Assembly: GCA_900321335.1 (NCBI GenBank)
Contig: ONVR01000135.1
Location: forward strand, 1-13,628
DNA from: an uncultured Eubacteriales bacterium
GTDB lineage: Bacteria > Bacillota > Clostridia > Oscillospirales > Oscillospiraceae
DNA length: 13,628 bases
Direction: 5' to 3'
Both the position numbers and the translations under genes were made by a program. How positions within the stretch are numbered: position 1 is the stretch's first letter; the number at the start of each line of letters is the position of its first letter. Positions 7,654 through 13,628 of this stretch are shown here, in pieces. The notes under the pieces were generated by a model. That model did no database searches. It saw nothing but the letters and a program-made list of their open reading frames with translations, and was not told the DNA's origin.

Positions 7654-10600
7654 TACCGTTGTGAATCTGATCCTCACGCTGGCTCGCTTTCTCCCGTTTC
7701 TTGCCTTTGTGCTGCTCAACGCCAAAGCCAACCTGAAAAAGCCCTTCCGGAGCCGCCAGTTCCCCATGCCGGTGCTGGCTCTGGTCTACTGTGTGCTGAT
7801 GCTGATCTTCGCCCGGCAGCTTCACGGATATCTGCTCCGGCTGCTCCAGGCGCTTCCCGGCCTTCTGGACAGACTGTCCCGGCTGGCAGCCGGGGTGTCC
7901 TTCCTGGCGGGGCTGCAGCCCTTCCTGGCGAACCTGTCGGACCGGCTGCTCCAGTGGGTGCAGAACATGAACATCCCCTACGTGATGCTCTTTGTGTTCA
8001 GCGCCGCCATGATGCTGGTCCATATCCTGCTCAAGCGGATCCTCGTGGGGATCTTCAAGGGGCTGTTCCGCAGCAGCGCCGTCCACGACGCCCTGGTACA
8101 GTTTTTCTATGAGCAGGACGAGGACACGGGCCTGTGGTATGTCAAGCCGGGCATGGGTCAGGCGCGGACGTATCTGAAGACCTTTTACGTCGGCGCCGCC
8201 GTCATCGCCGTGGCCGCCGCCATCGCCGCGGCGGAGCTGTACCGGACGGGCACGCTGACCGAGCCCTTTTACCCGGCCTTTGCCATCATCGTGATCGGAG
8301 AGCTGTACTTCTTCCTGGCCGGTCAGACGAAGCAGGAGGCCGAGGAGCAGATCGAGGGCGAGGGGGAGCAGACGAAAAGCATCTACAACTACGCCCTGCT
8401 GCGCAAGGAGCTCCGGGCGCTCTTCGGTGACAAGCTCACCGCGGAGGACACCTCCGTGAACATGGGCCTTGCCAACGCCATATCCAACCACGACCTGCTG
8501 GACCGGATCGAATCGTCAGAGGAGCCGGCAGAGGAGGCCTACGCCATCTTCATGCGCCGCCAGCTGGAAGCGGGGCTGGCTTTGGACCAGAACTATCTCA
8601 TAAGCGGCCTGGAGCTGCTCCGGGGACGGAGTATTCTCTTTAACAACCCCTTCTACTACGATCTGGTCCCCTATGCCTTTTACCCCATGAACCGGACCCT
8701 GCTGCGCCACAAAAAGGTGCTGGTGATTCTGGGCCGTCACGGGGCGGAGGCGGATATTGCCCGCTGGTGCCGGACCGGCCTGCACGCCGTCACGAATCTG
8801 GAGGAGCTGTGGCACGTGGACGTGCTCACCGATCAGCCGAAAGAGACGGACGTGGGCATCATCACCCGCTCCAGCGTACACGACTACGACCTGCATCAGG
8901 CCAACGCGGCGTTTTTCTCCCAGGTGGAGTTCGTGGTGCTTCTGGAGCCGTCCCGGCTCGTCACCACGGCCCAGGTGGGGGTAAACGCCATTGTCCGGCT
9001 CTGCGGAGGCGGCAGCGGCAAGATCACCTACTGCGCCGTGGACAAAAACTGCGACGGCATGGTGGACGCCCTGTCCCACATTCTCATGACCAGTCTGACG
9101 GAGGTCTCCGCCACGGAAAAACACCTGGGCGTGTGCTCCCATATGTGCTGGAAGCCGGACCGGGAGCTGCTGCAGCACCGGATGCTGCCCAACATCTCCC
9201 GGTATCTGGGCATGGGTACGGAGCTGAGCTTCGTGGCCCTGAAAAACCAGGTGTCCCGGGCCAGGTGGTACGGCGGCGACGCTTTCCCCGTGGAGGATAT
9301 GCGCTGGATCGCCGGACAGTATTACCATGACCTGCTCTCCTACGCCAACCTGCCCACCACCCAGGAGACCATGGACAGGAGCTTTGTCGTCTCCCACAAC
9401 CTGTATGACGGGGGCAAGGAGGATAACTGCTACCTCACGGTGGAGGACGAGGCCTGCAACATGTTTGAGATGAAGCGGTGCTTCTCCACCCGGGCCAGAA
9501 ACCAGAGCTTTATCAACGTCATCTCCCCGGAGTATCTGCTCCACGACTATATGTCCGCCAACAGCAGCATCTTCAACGCGGACGCCAAAGCGATCCCCTA
9601 TATCGTGGCCGACTACGCCCGGACCCGCCGGAACGTGGTGCTGCGGCTTTGCCTGCGCATGAGTATGGGGCAGGTCTCCCTGGACCAGGTGCGTCACGAG
9701 CTGATGCTCATTGACGTGGACACCCGGGATGCCCTGGAGAGCCTGTGGCACGAGATCTGCTGCTTCGGCTGCCCCGCGGGGGACGGACCGGAAACCGATG
9801 AGCGGGGCCGGGAGATCCTGACGCTGGGAGAAAAACCCTATCACGCTGACGTGCTCAAGCTCCGGCGGCAGTATTCCGACAAGAGCGGCAAAATGGAGGA
9901 CATGGTCTATATTGAGGACCATCGCTTCTCCCGGGCGCTGCTGGGAGATCTGCAGAACGCGGGCTATATCGCCGAGCAGGAGGACGGCCAGCGGCTGTAT
10001 CTGGGCAGCGAGCTCAGCGGTCAGATCTATCAGAAATACCTGCCCGGCCAGTTCTTCACCTTCAGCGGAAAGTATTACGAGATGCTCTCCGTCACCGCCG
10101 ACGGGCAGGTGCTTGTGCGCCGGGCAGCAGACCACATTACGGGCCGCCCCGTGTACCGTCAGGTGCGGGAGTATGGCATCGCAAACGCCGTGGATTCCAC
10201 GGCGGTGGGCGCCTGCAGGGACGCCGGCGACATCCGGATGACCCGGCAGTACGCCGATATCCGGGTCAGGACCCCGGCCTACTGGCAGATGGCCCAGCGG
10301 GGCGATTTCGCCGGTGGCCGCCGGGTGACCATCAGCGGCGTGCCGGAGCGGGAATACCGGAACAAGCAGCTGCTGCGGGTCGACTTTACCCGGCCTGACG
10401 GGGGGCTCACCCCGGAGATCCGCATGACACTGACCCTTCTGATGAATGAGGTGTTCGTGACGCTCTTCGGCGACAACGCCGCCTACATCACCGCCGTGAC
10501 GCCGGGGACCATGGAGCAGCCGATTACCTGCAGCATCCGCAGCGAGGGGGCCTATACCCCGGATCCCGACGCCATTTACATCATTGAGGACAGCCAGCTG

Positions 10601-11911
10601 GATCTGGGCCTTCTGGTGGCGGTGGAGCGGAATCTGGACCGGATCTTCACCATCATCCGGGACTATCTGGACTGGCACTTTGAGGAGCTGGACAGAAGCC
10701 TCAACCCGCCGCCTGCCCCGGTTACGCCGGACTATACCCAGACGGAGGAGCCGGAGGAGGGAGAGACAAAGAAGAAAGGCTTTTTCGGCCGCCTGATCCA
10801 GCGGATCCGGGACTTCTTCCGCAAGCTCTTCCGACGGAAAAAGAAGGATCCCGGCGACGAGCCGGCGGACGAGACCGGCGTACCGGCAGAAGAGCCACAG
10901 GACGGGGAAACCGCGCCCCAGACCGGCGGACAGGAGCCGGAGACGAGAGAAAACGCCCTGTTTTCCGTGAGGGCGGACACCGCCGGGCCGGAACCGGAGG
11001 CCGACATCGAGTTTGAGGGCGACGGGGCCGTCAGGGTCACGGAGGGGGATCACCCCGTGCCAAACGAGCCTGCGCCCTACCATGAGCGGTACTACCTGCT
11101 CTACCACGGCACCCAGGTGCCGTCTCAGCTGGACCTGCAGGGAACGCTGGACTTTCTCACGGGTCTGGGCTACGCCGGCGGCGAGCTGGAGCAGGCCCGC
11201 CGGGGCAAGGACGTGGCCGAGCAGATCGAGCGGACGTATAACCCGAAAAAGCGGGGCGCCCACTTCTGCGACTTCTGCGGTGTGGAGATCGTCGGCGCGG
11301 AGAGCGAGGTCCTCAAGGACGGGCGGGAGCGGTGTATGAACTGCGGCCGCACCGCCATCCGGACGGAGGAGGAATTCCGCAGCCTGTACCAGAGCGTGCT
11401 CCGGGGCATGGCGTCCTTCTACGGCGTCCGGATCACGGCCCCCATCCAGGTGAAAATGGTCAACGCCAAGAGACTTCACAGGCGCCTGGGCAAGACCTTC
11501 GTACCCACGGGCAATCCGGACGGACGGGTCCTGGGGGTTGCCATCCGGGACAAGGACGGCTACTCCATCCTGGTGGAAAACGGCGCCCCGCGCATGGCGG
11601 CCGTCACCACCATGGCCCACGAGATGACCCATATCTGGCAGTACCTCAACTGGGACGCCGGACAGATCCGGGATCTCTACGGCAAGGACCGGGAGCTGGA
11701 GATCTACGAGGGCATGGCCAAGTGGAGCGAGATCCAGTACGCCTATCTCATGGGAGAACCGGCCATCGCCAAGCGGGAGGAGATCCTCACCCGCCTGCGT
11801 GACGACGAGTACGGCAGGGGCTTTCTCATGTACGTGGACCGGTATCCTCTCTCCGAGGGGACCCGGCTGGAAGGGGACACCCCCTTTGACGACAAGACCC
11901 GGCCCCTGTGA
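7646..11911 (+). CDS. Polytopic membrane protein with C-terminal zinc-ribbon and DA1-like zincin metallopeptidase
   Basis: The ATG at 7646 follows GGAGGA at 7635-7640 inside the previous gene. The 1421-residue product has about five hydrophobic helices (near 5-25, 40-58, 110-130, 179-199, 206-226). A soluble core of about 330-1020 follows; I cannot assign it firmly. Parts recall the C-terminal half of large SF2 helicases (KKVLVILGRHG at 356-366, VVLLEPSR ending at 437, a later LPGQFFTFSGKYYEML-type segment), but no Walker A motif is present, so it would be inactive as an ATPase. A charged low-complexity linker (about 1020-1150) contains a cationic amphipathic helix. Four cysteines, C1208-x2-C1211 and C1230-x2-C1233, form a zinc knuckle. 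The end carries a zincin site, HEMTH at 1325-1329, with a downstream glutamate, E1355, in EIYEGMAKW. The order Cys zinc site, HEMxH, EGxxxW resembles plant DA1, a LIM-linked peptidase (PF12315 as I recall it). Proteolysis at the cytoplasmic membrane face is inferred. Confidence 0.88.
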   Translation: MNNTVVNLILTLARFLPFLAFVLLNAKANLKKPFRSRQFPMPVLALVYCVLMLIFARQLHGYLLRLLQALPGLLDRLSRLAAGVSFLAGLQPFLANLSDRLLQWVQNMNIPYVMLFVFSAAMMLVHILLKRILVGIFKGLFRSSAVHDALVQFFYEQDEDTGLWYVKPGMGQARTYLKTFYVGAAVIAVAAAIAAAELYRTGTLTEPFYPAFAIIVIGELYFFLAGQTKQEAEEQIEGEGEQTKSIYNYALLRKELRALFGDKLTAEDTSVNMGLANAISNHDLLDRIESSEEPAEEAYAIFMRRQLEAGLALDQNYLISGLELLRGRSILFNNPFYYDLVPYAFYPMNRTLLRHKKVLVILGRHGAEADIARWCRTGLHAVTNLEELWHVDVLTDQPKETDVGIITRSSVHDYDLHQANAAFFSQVEFVVLLEPSRLVTTAQVGVNAIVRLCGGGSGKITYCAVDKNCDGMVDALSHILMTSLTEVSATEKHLGVCSHMCWKPDRELLQHRMLPNISRYLGMGTELSFVALKNQVSRARWYGGDAFPVEDMRWIAGQYYHDLLSYANLPTTQETMDRSFVVSHNLYDGGKEDNCYLTVEDEACNMFEMKRCFSTRARNQSFINVISPEYLLHDYMSANSSIFNADAKAIPYIVADYARTRRNVVLRLCLRMSMGQVSLDQVRHELMLIDVDTRDALESLWHEICCFGCPAGDGPETDERGREILTLGEKPYHADVLKLRRQYSDKSGKMEDMVYIEDHRFSRALLGDLQNAGYIAEQEDGQRLYLGSELSGQIYQKYLPGQFFTFSGKYYEMLSVTADGQVLVRRAADHITGRPVYRQVREYGIANAVDSTAVGACRDAGDIRMTRQYADIRVRTPAYWQMAQRGDFAGGRRVTISGVPEREYRNKQLLRVDFTRPDGGLTPEIRMTLTLLMNEVFVTLFGDNAAYITAVTPGTMEQPITCSIRSEGAYTPDPDAIYIIEDSQLDLGLLVAVERNLDRIFTIIRDYLDWHFEELDRSLNPPPAPVTPDYTQTEEPEEGETKKKGFFGRLIQRIRDFFRKLFRRKKKDPGDEPADETGVPAEEPQDGETAPQTGGQEPETRENALFSVRADTAGPEPEADIEFEGDGAVRVTEGDHPVPNEPAPYHERYYLLYHGTQVPSQLDLQGTLDFLTGLGYAGGELEQARRGKDVAEQIERTYNPKKRGAHFCDFCGVEIVGAESEVLKDGRERCMNCGRTAIRTEEEFRSLYQSVLRGMASFYGVRITAPIQVKMVNAKRLHRRLGKTFVPTGNPDGRVLGVAIRDKDGYSILVENGAPRMAAVTTMAHEMTHIWQYLNWDAGQIRDLYGKDRELEIYEGMAKWSEIQYAYLMGEPAIAKREEILTRLRDDEYGRGFLMYVDRYPLSEGTRLEGDTPFDDKTRPL

Positions 11912-11933
11912 CGCCGGGATTTCCGAAAAATGG

Positions 11934-11963
11934 TTGACAGGCCAAGCCTGTCCGCTGTATAAT
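11934..11963 (+). promoter_or_regulatory. Sigma-A-like promoter for asnA
   Basis: A perfect -35 TTGACA (11934-11939) and a perfect -10 TATAAT (11958-11963) are separated by 18 bases, one longer than ideal. Transcription should begin near 11970. It lies in the gap after the membrane-peptidase gene and gives asnA its own transcript. Confidence 0.8.
11936..11952 (+). promoter_or_regulatory. Palindrome in promoter spacer (possible operator)
   Basis: GACAGGC-CAA-GCCTGTC is a perfect 7-base inverted repeat around a 3-base centre. It overlaps the last four bases of the -35 box and fills most of the spacer. A dimeric repressor bound here would block RNA polymerase, so an operator is plausible. The cognate regulator is not identifiable from this window. 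Confidence 0.5.
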
Positions 11964-11976
11964 AATCCACACGGAG

Positions 11977-12020
11977 CAAGGGGCACAGTAATGTGTAGTT
12001 ACTGTGCCCGCTTGTTTTTT
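11977..12020 (+). terminator. Rho-independent terminator / attenuator-like hairpin in asnA leader
   Basis: Perfect 11-base arms GGGCACAGTAA (11981-11991) and TTACTGTGCCC (11999-12009) enclose a 7-base loop. Beyond a one-base bulge the stem extends with CAAG (11977-11980) against CTTG (12011-12014), and six Ts follow (12015-12020). It can end transcription of the upstream operon. It also lies downstream of the asnA promoter, so it could attenuate asnA or yield a short RNA of about 50 bases. Confidence 0.75.
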
Positions 12021-12050
12021 CCGACGTGTGAAAGGAGCCGATCAATATGA
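11991..12050 (+). CDS. Possible 19-residue leader peptide upstream of asnA
   Basis: The ATG at 11991 opens a frame of 19 codons (MCSYCARLFFPTCERSRSI) whose TGA stop overlaps the asnA ATG (ATGA). A purine-rich AAGGGG lies seven bases upstream. The frame runs through the loop, 3' arm and T-run of the leader hairpin, so ribosome movement could affect that structure. It contains no Asn or Asp codons, arguing against classical amino-acid attenuation, and its three cysteines are the only notable feature. It may equally be a chance frame. Confidence 0.2.
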   Translation: MCSYCARLFFPTCERSRSI

Positions 12051-13057
12051 GCAGTCTTATCATTCCCAAGGACTACAGCCCCATTTTGTATCCCATGGAG
12101 ACACAGAGGGCCATCAAAAAGATCAAGGATTATTTTCAGGAGGAGCTGGCCTATGGGCTGAAGCTGCGCCGGATCTCCGCCCCGCTGTTCGTTCTGCCGG
12201 AGTCCGGCCTGAACGACAACCTCAACGGCGTGGAGCGCCGGGTCTCCTTTACCATAAAAGACATGAACGAGCAGAACGCCGAGATCGTACAGTCTCTGGC
12301 CAAGTGGAAGCGTTACGCCCTTGGCAAGTATAAGATCGAGCCGGGCCGGGGCATCTATACGGATATGAACGCCATCCGCCGGGACGAGGAGCTGGACAAC
12401 CTGCACTCCATCTACGTGGACCAGTGGGACTGGGAAAAGGCCATCACCCGTCAGCAGCGGACCACCGCGTATCTGCACCAGACGGTGACCACCGTGTACA
12501 ATGCCGTGAAGAATCTGGGGGATTTTGTCAACCGCCACTACAGCGACGTGCGCAACGACATCCCCAACGAGATCTTCTTTATCACCTCCCAGGAGCTGGA
12601 GGACCGCTGGCCAGACAAGACGCCCAAGCAGCGGGAGGATCTGATCTGCCGGGAATACGGCGCCGTGTTCGTGGAAAAGATCGGCGGCCCCCTGGCCTCC
12701 GGAAAGCCCCACGACGGCCGCTCCCCGGACTACGACGACTGGAACCTCAACGGCGATATCCTGCTGTGGAACGACGTGCTGAACATGGCCTTTGAGATCT
12801 CCTCCATGGGCATCCGGGTGGACGCGGAGGCCATGGACCGGCAGCTCCGGGCCGCCGGGGCGGAGGACAGACGGAACCTGCCCTTCCACCAGGCCGTGCT
12901 CCACGACGAGCTGCCCCTGTCCGTAGGCGGCGGCATCGGCCAGAGCCGCCTGTGTATGTTCTTCCTGAAAAAGGCCCACATCGGCGAGGTCCAGGCCAGC
13001 ATCTGGCCCCAGGACATGATCGACGCCTGCAGGACCGGCGGCATTGAGCTGCTGTAA
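12047..13057 (+). CDS. asnA: Aspartate-ammonia ligase (ammonia-dependent asparagine synthetase)
   Basis: This enzyme makes L-asparagine from L-aspartate, ammonia and ATP, releasing AMP and pyrophosphate, in the cytoplasm. At 336 residues the protein is close to the usual ~330 of AsnA. It is recognisable along its length: LIIPKDYSPILYPMETQ near the N-terminus, SFTIKDMNEQNAEIVQSLAKWKR, the FITSQELEDRWP and REYGAVFVEKIGGPL segments in the middle, YDDWNLNGDILLWN from residue 229, and the class-II-synthetase-like ATP site GGGIGQSR at 294-301 followed by KKAHIGEVQASIW. The ATG is set by AAAGGAG at 12031-12037, nine bases upstream. The gene has its own sigma-A-like promoter, a palindrome in that promoter and a terminator-like hairpin in the ~77-base leader, so it appears regulated separately from the upstream operon. 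The leader is too short for a T-box and none is visible. Confidence 0.96.
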   Translation: MSSLIIPKDYSPILYPMETQRAIKKIKDYFQEELAYGLKLRRISAPLFVLPESGLNDNLNGVERRVSFTIKDMNEQNAEIVQSLAKWKRYALGKYKIEPGRGIYTDMNAIRRDEELDNLHSIYVDQWDWEKAITRQQRTTAYLHQTVTTVYNAVKNLGDFVNRHYSDVRNDIPNEIFFITSQELEDRWPDKTPKQREDLICREYGAVFVEKIGGPLASGKPHDGRSPDYDDWNLNGDILLWNDVLNMAFEISSMGIRVDAEAMDRQLRAAGAEDRRNLPFHQAVLHDELPLSVGGGIGQSRLCMFFLKKAHIGEVQASIWPQDMIDACRTGGIELL

Positions 13058-13072
13058 GAAGAAAAACAATCA

Positions 13073-13117
13073 GCCCGCTGTGACGGTTCGCCGGTTCCGT
13101 TGCGGCGGGCGCGTTTT
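13073..13117 (+). terminator. Rho-independent terminator after asnA
   Basis: The arms GCCCGCTGTGACGG (13073-13086) and CCGTTGCGGCGGGC (13097-13110) pair over 14 positions with three G-U wobbles, around a 10-base loop. An A-rich stretch precedes it and GCG plus TTTT (13114-13117) follows. The T-run is short, so some read-through into the NUDIX gene is possible; no separate promoter is evident for that gene. Confidence 0.75.
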
Positions 13118-13140
13118 CCCCGGCGGGGAGAAAGGAGACC

Positions 13141-13628
13141 ATGCGGCTTTTATTTACCATCGACACGAAGGATTATGATCCCAAGGGCGTTGCCTTTGTT
13201 CGGCCCAGCGCTCGATGCGTGACCATCCGGGACGGCACGGTGGCCATGGTCTACAGCAAGAAGTATGATTATTACAAATTCCCCGGCGGAGGATTGGAGA
13301 ACGGAGAAACGGAGCCGGAGGCCATGATCCGGGAGGCCCGGGAAGAGGCCGGACTGGTGGTGATCCCCGAAGCTGTCAGGCCCTACGGAACTGTGCGCCG
13401 GATTCAGAAAAGCGATCATCCCGGCAACGATTATTTCGTACAGGACAACTACTATTACCTCTGTCAGACACAGGAGCGGGTAATCTCCCAGAACCTGGAC
13501 GATTATGAGCGGCAGGAAGGCTTTACGCTGACCTATGTGGCGCCGGAAACAGCCATTGCGGTGAACAGGAGGCATGACCACGGCCCCAAGGACCGGCAAA
13601 TGCTGGAGCGGGAGGCAAAAGTGCTGGA
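13141..13628 (+). CDS. NUDIX hydrolase (3' end beyond window)
   Basis: This family cleaves nucleoside diphosphates linked to another group; the substrate here cannot be told. The ATG at 13141 is preceded by AAAGGAG at 13131-13137, a rather close ribosome binding site. About 162 residues are visible before the window ends in mid-codon. The NUDIX box is complete at residues 50-72: G50, E56, then R64-E65 and E68-E69 with G71-L72, matching GX5EX7REUXEEXGU, preceded by the usual YKFPGGG. These acidic residues bind the catalytic divalent metal. The sequence around the box (YSKKYDYYKFPGGGLE) resembles general MutT-like family members of Firmicutes. Its neighbour asnA ends 83 bases upstream with a terminator between, so the two need not be functionally linked. 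Confidence 0.93.
   Translation, partial: MRLLFTIDTKDYDPKGVAFVRPSARCVTIRDGTVAMVYSKKYDYYKFPGGGLENGETEPEAMIREAREEAGLVVIPEAVRPYGTVRRIQKSDHPGNDYFVQDNYYYLCQTQERVISQNLDDYERQEGFTLTYVAPETAIAVNRRHDHGPKDRQMLEREAKVL

Noticed and set aside
9005..9022. GGGSGK in the membrane protease as a Walker A motif
   Set aside because: The residue five before the final glycine is Cys, not Gly, and K is followed by Ile-Thr, so GxxxxGK[ST] is not satisfied.
8516..11986. A minus-strand open frame of 1156 codons opposite the membrane protease
   Set aside because: It has the same composition artefact, no recognisable motif, and lies opposite a protein with clear zinc-binding and peptidase motifs.
11964..12046. T-box riboswitch controlling asnA
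   Set aside because: The leader is only about 77 bases and lacks the conserved T-box sequence and a specifier stem, although such control occurs for some amino-acid genes in Firmicutes.

Overview
The window is GC-rich, densely coding and entirely plus-strand. It has strong GGAGG-type ribosome binding sites, a sigma-A-like promoter (TTGACA/TATAAT) and Rho-independent terminators. This fits a Gram-positive, GC-rich member of the Clostridia, such as an Oscillospiraceae-like gut bacterium; that assignment is inferred from style and protein content, not from a marker gene.

Positions 1-11911 hold four co-directional genes that look like one operon. (1) The C-terminal part of a membrane-anchored protein with Ig-like repeats, one transmembrane helix and a basic cytoplasmic tail; its missing N-terminus may be a von Willebrand A domain. 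(2) A 1183-residue tubulin-like protein with FtsZ/tubulin-type nucleotide-binding loops. (3) A 654-residue protein of no family I recognise, with coiled-coil stretches and two transmembrane helices. (4) A 1421-residue membrane protein with about five N-terminal helices, a large central domain of uncertain (possibly degenerate helicase-like) nature, a charged linker, a four-cysteine zinc site and a C-terminal HEMTH zincin peptidase domain resembling plant DA1. Genes 3 and 4 overlap by 8 bases. The set looks like a membrane-associated apparatus joining a tubulin-fold GTPase-like protein, a surface-exposed sensor or adhesin and a zinc protease. This is the strongest candidate here for a poorly described system.

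Positions 11912-12046 hold a strong promoter with a perfect palindrome in its spacer. Just downstream of the expected transcription start lies a terminator-like hairpin, so the terminator sits inside the leader of the next gene. A 19-codon reading frame also lies in this leader.

Positions 12047-13628 are metabolic or housekeeping: asnA (ammonia-dependent asparagine synthetase), its own terminator, and the start of a NUDIX hydrolase gene that runs off the window. No tRNA, rRNA, CRISPR array, transposase or attachment site was seen.
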